Shown piece after piece: positions 11,900 to 24,737 of a stretch of 64,000 nucleotides of DNA (position 1 is the stretch's first letter; each line of letters begins with the position of its first letter). The translations under genes were made by a program, and so were the position numbers. The notes beneath the pieces are model-generated. The model searched no databases. It saw only the letters and a list, made by a program, of their open reading frames with translations, and was not told the DNA's origin. The stretch comes from Bretschneidera sinensis (lineage: Eukaryota; Streptophyta; Magnoliopsida; Brassicales; Akaniaceae). The stretch is taken from NCBI GenBank assembly GCA_023935145.1, contig CM043698.1, positions 140,689,001 to 140,753,000 of the forward strand. The letters are read 5' to 3'.

Positions 11900-14800
11900 T
11901 CTTATTGTGTACTCAAATGTGAGAAGGAGGCAAGGCAACGAGAAATGGATTGGATTCCGGGTTCACTTATCACATGTGCCCTCACAAGGAATGGCTCAAG
12001 AATTTTCAAGAAACCAATGATGGAAAGTTTTTCTTGGGGAATGACACTTCTTGCCAAGTGAGGGGGATAGGAGACATCCAGTTGAGGATGTTTAATGGAC
12101 TCATAAGGCTGCTATGAAATGTGAGGTATCTTTCGGATTTAAAGAGGAATTTGATCTCATTAGGGCAGCTGGATTCCATGGGGTATTCATACAAGGCAGA
12201 GGGAGGAAAGATCAAGGTGACCAAGGGATCCTTAATAGTGATTGAAGCAGCAAGAAAAGATGGACTCTATAAGATGATCGGAGAGACAGAAATCAATGAT
12301 CAAACAGCAAGCTTGATGGCTGAGATGGATAAGGCAGCCCTTTGGCACACTCGCTTGGGATATATGAGTGAAAAGGGCCTGCAAGTTCTTAGCAAGGATG
12401 GTCTACTTAGAGGAGACAAAGTAGAAAAATTGGATTTCTGTGAGTGTTGCGCTCTTGGGAAGCAACACCGGGTCAGCTTCAACACCGGAGTACATAAGTC
12501 TAAGGGGATTCTTGACTACATTCATTCGGACCTTTGGGGACCAGCAAGAACACCAACATAGGGAGGTAACTTTTACTTTCTATCTTTAATTGATGATTAT
12601 TCAAGAAAGGTTTTGGTTTATTTGCTTAAAAATAAATCAGATGCCTTGAATAAATTTGTTGTGTGGAAAAAGTTGCTGGAGACTCAAACGGGTAGGGTAG
12701 TTAAGGCTTTACGAACCGATAATGGCTTAGAATTTTGTAATAAGGATTTTGATAAATTTTGTGAGTTAAATGGCATTCTAAGGCATAAAACGGTTTTAAA
12801 AACACCTCAACAAAATGGAGTTGCTGAGAGGATGAATAGAACCCTTATGGAAAAAGTTAGGTGCATGTTAATAGAATCCAGTTTACCAAAATATTTTTGG
12901 GGGGAAGCTGTGTCTACTATTGCATACTTGGTAAATAGATCACCCTCTAGGGCTTTAAAGCTCAAGACTCCCATGGAGATGTGGAGTGGGAAACCCCCTG
13001 AGTTGAGCAACCTTAGGACTTTTGGGTGTGCTGCGTTTGCACATCAAAAGGATAATAAACTTAACCCAAGGTCTAGAAAATGTGTATTTCTAGGGTATGG
13101 TGATGAGGTTAAAGGGTATAGGTTGTGGTCCTTAGAGACAAAAGGAATGAAACTCATAATAAGTAGGGATGTTATTTTTAATGAATTGTTATTTCCCTAC
13201 TTGGATAAAACTAACCTTGTAGGGGCTAGTGAGCAAACCAGTCCGAAATTTGTGGAGCATCACATCAAGGAGAATTCAGTTCAGGTAGAGCAAGGAAGGC
13301 AAGAGGGTTCGGACCAGGTAGAGGCCATTAATGAAGGCCAAGGTCAGGGCACTCAAGAGAAGGCTAAACTAGAAGAGGTTGATGCAGCAAGTCAGAATGA
13401 CTATCAGCTAACAAGGGATCGGGAAAGAAGGCTGGTGAGACCACCTTTGAGATATGGGTTTGCGGATGCTAATGTAGCAGCTCCTTGGATAGAAAGAGAG
13501 ATGAGTGAACTAGAAACTTACATGGAAGCCATGGAATGTAAGGAGTCGTCAAAGTGGCAGCTAGCTATGGAGGAAGAAATAGATTCTTTGAGGAAGAACA
13601 ACTGTTGGGAATTGGTGCCCAAACCAAAAAAACAGAGAGTTGTGGATTATAGATGGATCAACAAGATCAAAGAAGGAAACATTCCAGGGGATGAAGTCCA
13701 GTTTAAAGCTAGGCTAGTGGCGAAGAGGTTCACATAAAAAGAAGACATAGATTTCACCAAAATATTCTCACTGGTTGTGAAGTACAAGATGATTCGGATA
13801 GTATTGGCAATGGTGGTCCAATTCAATTGGGAAATCAAGCAAATGAATATGAAGACAGCATTCTTACATGAAGGGCTTGATAAGGCCATCTAAATGAGGC
13901 AACCTGAAGGCTATGAGGAAGGAAGGCAGAGAGAGTTCGTGTACAAATTGAAGAAATTTCTCTATGGCCTGAAGCAATCACCTCGACAATGGAATAAGAG
14001 GTTTGATTCCTTTGTAACTAGCTTAGGTTTCATGAGGAGCTACTATGATTCGTGCTTGTACTACAAGGGGCACAAGGTTGAGGAAATGGTGATCATCATC
14101 ATCTATGTTGATGATATGTTACTGGTTGGGAGCAGCAAGGAGATGATAAAAGAATTGAAGTCTCAACTCAGTTCAGAGTTTGAGATGAAGGATCTTGGCC
14201 ATGCACAAAAGATCCATGAGATGAATATAATCCGGGAAAGGGAGAGAAACAGATTGAAGATTTTTCAGACTTCCTACATAAAGAAAATGATATCTAAGTT
14301 CTCTATGGAAGATAGCAAACCAGCGACGGTTCCCCTTGCTGGTCATTTCAAGTTCTCCAGCAATCAATGTCCGAGATCGGAGGCGAAGAAGAAGGAAATG
14401 GAAAAGGTCCCTTACTCTAGTGCTGTTGGTTCAGTTATGTTCACCATGGTAAGCACTAGACCTGATATTACTCATGCAATAAGTGTCCTCAAAAGGTTTA
14501 TGAGTAATCCCGGAAATGAGCATTGGCTTGGGATGAAGTGGTTGCTGAGGTACTTAAAGGGAAGCCCAGAAGTAGGGCTAATTTATGAGAAGAGGGGTAA
14601 GTCCATCTGTCTTGAGGGTTATGTGGATTTGGACTATGGAACAGACCGGGATAAAAGAAGATCGATTACCTCCTACTTCTTCAACTTAAATGGATGCTGT
14701 ATAAGTTAGAAGGCTTAGTTGTAGCCTGTGGTAGCACTCTCAACAACCGAGGCTAAGTACATAGCGGCAGCGGAAGCCATTAAGGAGGTTATGTGGTGCA

Positions 14801-15075
14801 AAGGGTTATTGGAAGAGTTGAAGGTCCTGAAAGAGCATGTGGTGGTGTATTCGGATAGCCAAAGTGCATTGCACTTGTGTAAGAATCTGGTGTTCCATGA
14901 GAGGATAATGCACATGGATGTTAGGTATCATTTCATTCGGGAAAATGTTATGGAAGGATGCATTCATATGGACAAGGTAGCCACGAAAGAAAATCCTGCA
15001 GATTTAGGCATCAAGGTTCTACCCCTAAGTAAGTTTAATCATTACATTGGACTACTTAGGATTGGAGTTGGTTGA
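11900..15075 (+). pseudogene. Copia Pol remnant: PR, integrase, RT, RNase H
   Basis: Protease: a DSG active site followed by FTYHMCPHKEWLKNF lies at about 11955-12010, but bases are missing just before it (tggatt|gattcc), shifting the frame. GAG-pre-integrase and integrase: ALWHTRLGYM (the second zinc His is Tyr), CECCALGKQH, HSDLWGP, RTDNGLEFCN, and QQNGVAERMNRTL for the DDE core (12330-13200). RT: 13500-14700 with YVDDMLLVG near 14107. RNase H: 14590-15070 with STTEAKYIAAAEA and YSDSQSALHL. In-frame stops occur near 12560, 13735 and 13891, with three close together at 14707-14725. All domains are present, but the copy cannot make a full polyprotein. Confidence 0.9.
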
Positions 15076-15155
15076 ATGATGACTCAAGATGAGTTTGGAT
15101 CCTGAGTTCTCTGCACAATGGGTTCAGGTTTAAACGCTTAGACAAAGGTAGAGAT

Positions 15156-16010
15156 TGTTGGTATTTGTCTAAGGTTTAAACAAGGTTAGAAGAGGTTTGG
15201 CATCAAGTCTTGGCACCTCAGCACACAAGCAACTAAAAGGGCTCAACACTAGGTCAGGTCGTGGCCCAGCTCTTTTTAGGCCGCGGTGCACAACATGGAG
15301 GAGAGTTGGAGTAGGGCCAGGCCGCGACACCCAAAAAGTGGCCAAAGGGTGCCCTGCTCCAGGCTGCACCCTGGAGGCACACCTGATCCTAGTTTCAAGT
15401 CTTTTGAGTGGTGCATGGATGCATACACAAAACACACAGGATCACTAAGGATTGGTTAAAGGCTATGATTGATTACTCATCAAGATCTAAGGGTGGATAT
15501 TGACCCTCAAGATTGGTCAAGAAGTTGGTGCACTATATAAAAGGGTCACCTAGCTTCAATCTCAACACAATAACAGGAGAGAACATTGTGACATACAAGT
15601 GATCATCATACAAAAGAGTTAAAGTGCAAGTGTGAGAGTGCAAAGACATAAAGCACAAGAGAGGCACTTGAATAGATCTCAAAAGAGAGGTTGATTGTAA
15701 AGAAAGAGTAGCATAGATTAAGAGAGAGAGCATTGTAATAGTTCTTATCTTTTCTTTCTTCTCTTCTTTGTTTCTTCAAGAACTTGAGTTTCTTGGAGAG
15801 GGTTGCTGGATTGTAAAGAACAATTGATTTAGTGCAGAGTTCAGAGGAACTCACGGGGACGTAGGCTATTGTCGAACCTCGATAACAAATTACTGTGTCA
15901 TTTCCTTTCTTTGATTTCTGTTTCTGTGTCCGATTCATCTTTACAAGTCATTCTAGATCTGAGTGTTTGGAAGATCACCACCTGGGCATCTCCTAGGTGA
16001 TTTCCCAACA
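15156..16010 (+). repeat. 3' LTR of the Tork-like Copia element
   Basis: 855 bp, TGTTGGTATTTGTC to GATTTCCCAACA, preceded by the purine-rich AAAGGTAGAGAT. It differs from the 5' LTR by scattered substitutions and by indels in the GC-rich block. Confidence 0.95.
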
Positions 16011-16338
16011 GACTTGATGGTAATAAAACTTGTATAAATCCAAGCTCAAGTTTCTCTATAGCTTGTCAAGTCAAGTTCAACCCATGAAATTGGGCTTGAA
16101 GATGACCTCGATTTAGGTTCGAGTCAAACCGAGCATGGCAAAAGATTGGTTTGGCTCGACTAATTTACAGCCTTAACAGAAATGAGAAGGCATTCATGTA
16201 TCCACCACATAAAAGACAACTAAATAGAATATTCAGATGTGATCACCACTACAAATCATTCCTAATGTTCAATTAAAATTCTATAAACATACTCGGGCTA
16301 CTTTTCTGAGATTGAAATCCAATTGCAGAATTCAATAC
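16011..16338. other. Intergenic, repeat-like sequence downstream of the kinase pseudogene
   Basis: Positions 16011-16180 have TCAAGTCAAGTTCAACC and GGTTTGGCTCGAC stretches, like 44030-44455, ending AATTTACAGCCTTAAC. This may be the end of a non-autonomous hAT-like repeat. The remainder is the presumed 3' flank of the kinase gene. Confidence 0.35.
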
Positions 16339-19300
16339 TCATTGAGGTTCCATAATTGAGACTGTTAAATCATTCATAGAACATTTTTCTGCCACGCAAT
16401 TACCTGAATCTGGAACCACCACACTTCTCAAATTTGAGAAAGCTGGTTGGTTTGGTGAAGGCAGAATTGCAAGTTCATTACTTAGCATCAAGACAACATC
16501 AGACATGGTAGGCCTATCGGCTCCATTTTCTTGGACGCAAAGAAGTGCTATGTTAATGTACCTCGATACTGCATTAGCAGAAGAAATATCTCCAAGGATT
16601 GGATCCATCAGCTCTAGTGACCTATTGCTTCTCTACAAATCCCATGCCTTTAGAAGCAAATAGAAAAATTTTCATGTGAAAGTTCTTGTCTATCTAAGAC
16701 AGTGCATTGACAGAAAACTAGAATGTACTTTTTCAACTATTAGAATAGAAATATGGTTCCCTATAAATAAAAACTAGAATTGGAATACGATTAGACAACG
16801 AAATTTTGAGAGAAATTAAATCTCAGCTCACTAAGTAAGAACTTGAGACACTTACATATCCAAGAAGATTGAGAGAGTCGGTATTGTAAAAACCAGTGTT
16901 CTTCTTGCCACTCAACATCTCTAACAACAAAACCCCAAAGCTGAAGACATCTGATTTTACAAAGAAGAAGCCATTCGTGCATACTCAGGAGCCATGTAGC
17001 CACTACATCTCATTGTCAAATCAAAGTCTTTTAGGGTGTGAATATATGAAAAACATGTTACTTATCCAAGAGGCACATAGATTCTACTTACTATGTTCCA
17101 ACTATCCGATTAGTTACCAGTGACCCACTTCCTCTAAATATTCTTGCCATTCCAAAGTCCGAAATTTTAGGGTTCATCTCTTTATCCAACAAAATGTTGT
17201 TGGCCTTCAAATCTCTATGAATAATTTGTAACATGGAAAACTGATGGAGATAAAGAAGTCCTTGAGCAATCCCTTCAATGATGCCGACACGGGTTCCCCA
17301 ATCAAGTATTCCATGATTGGTTGGATCTGTTCCAATTATAAATTAGACACAAAGAAATAGAACAATGAGACCTATAATCAAATTTATAACCATGAACAAG
17401 AACTATAGTGAACAAAAGGTGTTTTATGTTATTGATACGAGAGAAATTACAAACCAAAGATGAAAAAGTCCAAGCTTTTGTTTGGCAAATACTCATAGAT
17501 AAGAATCTTTTCATCTCCTTCAATGCAGCAGCCCAGTAGTTTCACAAGGTTCTTGTGTTGGAGTTTGGCTATGAGCATTGCTTCATTTTTTAACTCATCC
17601 AACCCTTGTCCAGATCTTCTCAAAAGCCTTTTCACAGCTACGTCAGATCCTTTTAGTAATTTTCCCTGAATTATAAGTTTGAGCTTGGTTTCCAATCAAC
17701 ACATGGAAAAGTTACAGAAAATATTATTTGAAATGGTATCTTATTTCTAGTTCCATATCATTTTTTATATGCCAATTGGGGATGCACCAAGTAGAATATC
17801 ATGCATCAATTTAATGCTTCTCTTCCTAAAGGATTGCGAGTGGTCTATGAATCTTACCTTATACACAGAGCCAAAACCACCCTCTCCAAGTTTATTTGCA
17901 GTAGAGAAGTTGTTGGTAACAGTTGATACACTAGAAAAACTGAACAATGGAATTTCTACCTCATTTCTTCCTTTTCCAGATTTTTTCCCTTCTCTTAGTT
18001 CATACTTGGTTGTTCCAATAGAAGCACTCAGATCAAATAATAGTAAGTCCTCCCTTGCTTGAAGAAGAACAGAAAAAACCACAAGTATGCATTAGAAATT
18101 ATCTTATTTCAACTTTAATTCTTTTAAGCTCACATGAAACTAATAAGCTCTATTCAATGCTATGGAAAACAAAATAAACTCCTTTCATTTCCATTTTCCA
18201 TATCACTAATATTTTTGTTGCTAATGAGAAATACATACCTTTTTTCTTGTGGTTTTTCCTCCGTATCCAGAAAATGAATAAGGCTGAAGTGAGAACAACT
18301 AGAGAAAGAGTCAGAGGAATGACAATCAACAGCTTCCTGGTAATGCTATCTGTTCCATAAATAGACAACTTATTAAATTGGGGCCACTAGTTTGTATACT
18401 TAAAGTAGCCATCTACAAGAAAGAAAAATATTGCAAAACAAAATTATAAAATGTAACCATAACGAGACAGATTCTATTACCATTATCTCCAGTAAATAAC
18501 ACAGAAGTGACAAGTTTAAGATAAAAATATGTTCCATTCATGTCATCATCTGAGAGTTGTTGCAGGTTAAGAAGATCACCAACCCATATTGAACAGCCAG
18601 CATTGCTGTAAGTATAAGCAGTACAGGAGCAGTTATGCAAGCAAACAGATTTGAACTCGTCATTTCCCTGAACTTTAACAGCCACTGAACTTCCAGGCAG
18701 TACTACTTTAGACAGCATAATAAACCTGACCTCAGTTCCATTCACTTGACTGTTATTGGTACACTGAAAATTGGTTTTCCTCACACACCCTCCGGAGTAA
18801 TTCTTGTAATTCCAATTCTCAGACGATTGTGGTTCAAATCCTGGCAAACAATCACAGGGCTGAGTGAAATTAGAACTGCAACTTCCAAAAGCCCCACAGT
18901 AACCATTAAGTTTACATTGATCTCTCGGTAGTGACAATAGCAAATGCCATTCCTTATTTTCCAGCCAAGTCAACAACTTAATTTGCCCTGATACATCAAC
19001 TATATACTTGTTAGAGTACTGTTGCTATAGAGAGCATATGTGAAATAATTTATGTTATCATTGCTATAATAGCTAGTATTGTATATGTCACTTAAACGAA
19101 TTTCAGGAACCAAGACAAAATTCTGCCCATCCCAGTTCCCACTTGACCAATACTTTTGTAGCCCATTCATGATAAAAACCTCCCCTGTCCCATTACGACT
19201 GAGCTCCAAGGAGAAAACTCCAGGACTAGGATCCTCAGGACTTCTCCAAGAAACATATGACCAAGTTTTTCCAGTCCTTTTACTATATCCAATCTTCATT

Positions 19301-19779
19301 CCAGGCAAGACAGTATCCAAAGGAAAGTCAAAACTCTGCCGTAAGATATTCAAGTTTTCATCTCTCAGAACAAGATCCCCTGAATCTAGTAGTGTAGCAC
19401 TTGTGTTTTCATTCACTGAAATGTCATTCACCATGTAAGAAATTTTACCATCCAAAATCACAAGGTTGCCATCACTGCTGATAGTAAGAGGTGAAGAAGA
19501 ATCAGAAAGCGGGTAATCTCAGTTTCCTACCCATACAATAGTTTGTTCTGAAACTTTCTTGTACCAAATTCTCAAGTAATACCTTGTCGAGTTCCTAGGA
19601 TGGAAAAACCCTAGTTCAAAGCTGTAACGAGCTGAAATGATTGTTTTTGAATATGTGATATTTTGTCCGCGTGAGATAGTGTCGCTTGCAGAATGAGAGA
19701 ACTTGAACCAATAACATAAGAATATCAGCAGGAAAACAGAATAAGCAAACCTGGTTGTTGAAATATCTTTGTTAGCCAT
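16339..19779 (-). pseudogene. G-type lectin S-receptor-like Ser/Thr kinase pseudogene
   Basis: Seven exons with GT-AG borders: 18481-19779, 18239-18349, 17858-18057, 17455-17665, 17092-17326, 16856-17002, 16339-16647. Order: signal peptide (VFLLIFLCYWFKF), B-lectin domain, S-locus glycoprotein and EGF-like part (CKLNGYCGAFGSC), PAN/apple domain (VCLHNCSCTAY), transmembrane helix (exon 2, LLIVIPLTLSLVVLTSALFI), then kinase with GEGGFGSVYK, VAVKRL, HRDLK and DFGMAR, and a C-terminal NDLTVSIMEPQ tail. Family members are plasma-membrane receptors in defence or self-recognition. Lesions: TGA at 19519-19521 (Arg CGA in the duplicate at 44.6 kb), a one-base loss near 19005-19012, a one-base loss near 16976-16982 in exon 6, and TAG for Trp at 16633-16635. 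Exon structure is kept, so this was a gene and not a retrocopy. An intact allele elsewhere is possible. Confidence 0.93.
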
Positions 19780-21113
19780 CAGCTATTAATATGCCAGCAC
19801 AACTTGTTCAATTGGAGGAGCAAAATCTATATCATCTCATTGTATGTTTTGTCAGTGCAATAGTCTTTGTAATTAAAAATAATAATACTATAAATACAAA
19901 TTACTAAAAAATTTAGTCAGAGTACATAATAATATATTTATATGGTCAATGAAATAAGTGAATCAAGTGATATTCCTGAATCTTGTGGCTTAACTTAGAA
20001 TTGAGTGAAGATTATAGGGACCCGGGGTGGTAGTTTAACAGAACTCAGAGTCGAATCGTACGTCGTGGATCTTTGAAAAATGTAATCGTAAGTTGAGAAG
20101 CATATATAGCATACCATAAACAGGTGTCAGTCTTGATATAGTCAATATTTTTTGATGTAAATTGATTTATAGTGGTGAAAAAAAAAATCTGAAAAATTAT
20201 AATAGTCTAAAACAAGAAAGAAGTAGGCTATGTACAGACAAGCGACATTAGGCTGCTCGTCGAAATTGCAAAAGATCAAAAGATAACTCTCAAAACATGA
20301 TCAATAACTCTGATATCATATACAAAATATATATAGAGGCTAAGAATATAAAACCTAATAGAAATAGAAAACTTAGAGTTATAATAAATTAAAAAAAAAA
20401 ACTAAACTAATTAGGAAACTAATACATATGAAATTAATATTGCAATAAGAATAAAAAATATCATATACGTTAACATTTATGAACCTTATGGCTTAACTCA
20501 CAATTTCATCATAAGATATCATGCTTACATCACAATGCTACAAAGGCTCTGGTTAAACAAAACATTCAAAACCAATTTAAAATGAAATAATTTTTAAAAA
20601 ATCAATGTACATATATATCAAACGAGGAAACTTCTTTTTTTCAGGAATTTGGAGATGAGGGATTCAGCACTCAAGGGCATTACCATTTCAACTTTCAAGG
20701 AGAAACTGAGAGTGCCTAGTTATAAAAGAAGTTTAATCTGATAAAAGACAAAATGGAAGACTCCTTGTATGCTCATACGATTCAAGATCTTTCGTTTCCC
20801 AAATCACAAATGGCCCACCAAATTGATCATAGCCAGAAGTCCAAAAGATATGTAAACTAATAAAGACAAAGTGGAAGGCTTATAACAAAAAAATAAAGAT
20901 AAAGTGCAAGAATCATTGCCTGGCTCATACAAAATTGTTTATGTTCTTTTCGTTCCATGACTTTCATGCCAACTGAAAAATCGACTAAACACAGAAAGTA
21001 ATGACAAAGTTATCTCTATAATACAATTTGGCATTTCTTTTGAATATCCTTGCAAAATTATCTTTTGAATCTTGATGAAGCTTGTTGTGAAAAAGGTCAC
21101 TATAAGTGATAAT
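19780..21113. other. Upstream flank of the kinase pseudogene, no gene
   Basis: Positions 19780-19930 and 20340-20400 are matched at 44920-45060 and 45170-45225, so this flank was part of the duplicated block. The presumed promoter of the kinase lies here, but no single box stands out. The rest is AT-rich with no supportable ORF. Confidence 0.5.
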
Positions 21114-21740
21114 TGTCAACCACAATCATAAGATTGTGAAATTAAAAAGAGCAATCAAAATGCCAACAAAAAACAAAGTAAACAAAAAAGTGATTTACAT
21201 GGTTCGACACAAATGGGGACACACACATTCTACTATGAAACTAAAAGATTTACTAGCCACACACATTATAGCTCGTACCAATCTCTCACAGGGCTCACAC
21301 TTGTTTCTCTCTACACCTCACCTCAGCAATTACACTTAATTCCTCACTGCTAGACACTTGCACTTGCAAGACTACACTTGCAAACCCCAAACATGTAGCT
21401 CCTCCTTGAGAAGAAGCATCTCACTCAACTCCTCAAACTACACTATCTCTTAAGACCACCTTATTTCCTATGCCTTGATCTCTGATTTCATTACATATAT
21501 AGTAAGAGAGAGAAGCCTGCTGCAATTTGGCCTCAAAATCGGCTCTACCACTGACCAAAACAGTCACACCTCTGGCTCTTGCTTTTGCCGAAAATCAGTC
21601 ACCAACCGGCCCCCACCACAAGCCCACAGCAGGTCCAAGAGCCGGCCACAGGAGCAGGCTAAGACTAGCCATAAAAGCACGCTGCTCATGTCTCCTAAAA
21701 TTTTCTCCACCGGGCCCCACTAACTGCAAATCTTTCAACA
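21114..21740 (-). repeat. Candidate solo LTR, minus orientation
   Basis: Read on the minus strand it starts TGTTGAAAGATTTGCAG and ends GTGGTTGACA, giving TG...CA termini over 627 bp. It is richer in GC than its surroundings and contains GGTTCGACACAAATGGGG-like text seen in some Copia LTRs. No target duplication or adjacent primer site is visible, so this is tentative. Confidence 0.3.
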
Positions 21741-22940
21741 AAGCTTTTGAGGAAAAGTTTTCTTTCTTTTCATAGAAGCATAAAAGCTTGACTAGTCAAA
21801 ATATGCATGGTCTAGAAAAAGGGCGAAATTTTTTTATGGTAACTTAAAAGGGGGAATTAATTTAGCTAATACTAACTTTTGTATCTTACAGTATTATTGA
21901 TTTTCATAGGTTTGATTTTAGTCATTCTGTGCTTGTTTTCCATTAATAAAAATCATAAAACAAGGCTGCCTGAATTTGCAAATGGCAATATACGTATTGG
22001 CCGCTCTGGCCCATTTTGTTATGACTTATGAGTAAATTATAAGGGCTTCAAGTTTACCACATAAGATTTGATTTAAAAAAAAAAAAAAAAAAAAGAGAGA
22101 GAGAGAGAGAGAGAAAGAGAGAACATGGACGCTAGTTGAGCTCTTATCCAACTTTTCGTTCTTCCTAAGGCATGAAAAGTAAATTATCTCATTGATTAAA
22201 CTAAATGAAAGCGGATCAACAGATAATCACCAGCAGTTCAGAGTCAAACTAAAAAAAAGAAAACTATAGAAAAATGGAACAAAGAAACAACTCTGGAGCT
22301 ACAGTAATCATATGATGATGAATTAATGATAGAGGAAACTAAACTATTTGCATGATCTGGAAAATGAAGGTATAGATAGCATTTACTTGAAGTGAAGAAA
22401 CACAACTTGAGTAAATATTGTCAACTTTCTGCTGCTAAATAATTTAGCATGAATGAATTACATCGACAACCATGGAAGCAGAAGGTGTAGCAACTGTCTG
22501 CTTATATTCATTCTAAATACATCCTTAACATAAGTTTAATGTTATCAGTTAGCAGCCAAAGAAGAAAAATGGGAGATAAACATATGCAACCATTTCAGTA
22601 TCCCTGGTCAACGGGCACATATTAGTGTAAATTCCACACGTCACAGTACAACTTTTTTTACAACAATTATATACGGTAGAAGTTTGACACTTTGACCCAC
22701 TTCTTCTGATAGTGAGAAGTATTTTCCTTTTACCACGAAATTTCGAACAGTAAAAGTTTAAACAGTTCAAAACATCTTGTTGTAAGAATTATCTCAACAA
22801 CTCATCCCAAGAAAAATCATAGATGAAATATCAGAACACCTGTTAACAAATAGAAAACATATTCTTACTTGATCATAGGCCTCATGTCGAATAGCGCAAC
22901 AAAATTCATAGCGACATGAGCTATCTCTATAGATCATACC
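21741..22940. other. Intergenic, no gene
   Basis: AT-rich sequence. The only distinct feature is an A-run passing into GA repeats (22075-22122). A short part near 22544-22575 resembles 54868-54892. Confidence 0.5.
22075..22122. repeat. A-run and (GA)n microsatellite
   Basis: About 20 A residues followed by about 28 bp of GA units. Confidence 0.95.
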
Positions 22941-23246
22941 TGAAATGCAATCAGTGTATTAGGGCTGTTTTTCTTCTATGCAGAAACTTTAGGAGACTTA
23001 AGCAATATCTTTATATAGTATCCCATTAAGCTAACCAGAATGGTGCTATGGCTCACACTATCCAATCCAAGCCACATTAAACTCCAGTCCACATTAAATA
23101 ACAAGGAGATAGGCTCAATGTAATAGATCACCGTAGTTTGGTTTACTTTTAAGTATTACTAATAGACCAATTACTTAGTTCCTTTTAATAAATTATAAAA
23201 ATCACAATTAATGTAAGTCCATCATTAATGTAGTAAACTTCTAACA
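22941..23246 (-). repeat. Candidate Copia LTR, minus orientation
   Basis: Minus-strand start TGTTAGAAGTTTACTAC is preceded by a purine-rich CCATGGGATAA and follows Copia RNase H remnants upstream on that strand (24029-24700). Inside is CTATATAAAGATA, a possible TATA box. The far end is set only by a TG/CA guess. It is not the same sequence as the LTR at 33683-33930. Confidence 0.4.
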
Positions 23247-24028
23247 TTATCCCATGGACAACTTACTTATGATAAGTTTTGGAAAAAAACATATTTATTA
23301 ATTTTAAAACGACTCTCACATCAAGATAACTATAAAACTCTATACACGTGTAATTTTAAAAACAATTAATGTAGAGACTACTCAAGTGTCAAAAGAGCTT
23401 TTAACCCTAAACCATGACGACAGTTACATCATTCAACAACACTAGACCTTGCATAATCACGAGAGTCAATCAACTCTATCAACATAGATTTAATGTGTTA
23501 GTGTGGCAAATAGACACCATCTACAAAGTGGTTCCTTTATATATTGTCACATTGTCAATCACTTTTGATTTTCTCTTCCTTAAATAGCATAAGCACAATA
23601 GAAAAAATTCTCTATAGTTTTCTACGCAAAAACATGTATTATCTTTAATATCTTGAAATATTTTTTATGTGTCACAAGACATACTCACAAGGCTTTAACT
23701 TTAAGTGAATGTTCCAAGCCTTTATGTTTAAGACTAACACATGTCTTGAGACTTCATATTTGACTTTTCATAACATATAATGCACCCACATGCATAATAT
23801 CAGTGTATTCTTAAACATTTGAGATATCAATCTGCATACAACTTAATAGCAAACGCATCACCAAAAGATGTAAAGAATAATGTATACAAAAAGGGTAAGT
23901 GCACCAAGTATATCTAAAGATACCTTAAGCTCATACTTTAAGTATGTCACTTTAATGCATTAGGGCAAAAATACTAGGTTAGAGCATTAGGAACCAAATT
24001 ATCCGTTCTATTATTCTTCTTTGTAATG
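23247..24028 (-). other. Probable 3' untranslated tail of a decayed Copia element
   Basis: This lies between RNase H remnants and the candidate LTR. I see no ORF or motif of its own. Confidence 0.3.
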
Positions 24029-24700
24029 TCACCTTACATTATTAATTTCCTTAATTGTCAAGAATTTTACCTCAATATGCTTGGACCTTGTGATATCCTT
24101 CATTATTCTTAGATAACAATTATTATTACAATACAATTGTATGGACCTACTAATAGAGATAACCATGAAACTCTTGACAATTAATTCTTTATTCAAGCAG
24201 CGTGTGTGGTGGCCCATAACTTGCCACAACCTTAGCTTAGAAGAACCAACAAGTGTCTTCTTAACACTTTCTTAAACTAGCACCTCTTGTCACCACAACC
24301 ATATAATCGGATGAAAACTTCCTTTTTTATCCTAACAAATATTAAAGTTTGAATCCATATACTTCACCATCTCAAGATTTTGAGAACTTTTGTAAACTAG
24401 TTTGAAAACTTGGGACCTCTTCATGTACCTTATGACTTTCTAAACAGCCACTCAGTGATCTGAATCTTTTATGCTCTTAAGAAAATCTCACTGCAAAAAC
24501 AATGTAGGGATGCAAACTTTAGGCTCCCAATTGCTATAGCATATGGCATCTTCCTTATATATTCTTTTCAGTTTCACTTTAAGGACATTATGTATGTCTT
24601 AGTTTGTCACCTTTAAGAATTGGAACAATCCCAAGTTTGCAATATTGCATAATGAACCTTTCAAGAACACAATCAATGTATCTCCTCTAAGAGAGTCTCA
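24029..24700 (-). pseudogene. Copia RNase H remnant
   Basis: Minus-strand text RSIQLYCNNNCYLRIMKDIT then RSKHIEVKFLTIKEINNV matches the end of Copia RNase H (the aspartate of the CDN motif is Asn here). Upstream, in broken frames near 24400-24480, is text resembling the RT/RNase H junction (YLKRSK, DSDFAGC-like). Stops are frequent. RT proper is missing between this and the integrase piece at 24738, so either a deletion joined the two or they come from different Copia copies. Confidence 0.65.
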
Positions 24701-24737
24701 ACAGTAATATTGCAAATATTCTTTTTCTTTCAACAGA

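Larger units (their letters stand above)
9905..16010 (+). mobile_element. Ty1/Copia element, Tork-like, with both LTRs
   Basis: Similar LTRs (9905-10780 and 15156-16010) flank an internal region with a primer site, Gag, protease, integrase, reverse transcriptase and RNase H in Copia order. Clade recognition rests on the Gag style and on RNase H segments such as DVRYHFIREN. The LTRs align closely by eye, with small indels mostly in their GC-rich middle, which suggests a fairly recent insertion. The polyprotein nevertheless has several stops and a protease frameshift. No target duplication could be read, because the left side continues into a second partial copy. Confidence 0.9.

Noticed and set aside
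9905..16010. Target-site duplication of the Copia element
   Set aside because: The left side runs into a second partial copy, and GACTT after 16010 has no partner at the visible left junction.
21475..21775. Overlapping ORFs in a GC-richer patch
   Set aside because: The peptides have no family features and the patch lies inside a candidate LTR.
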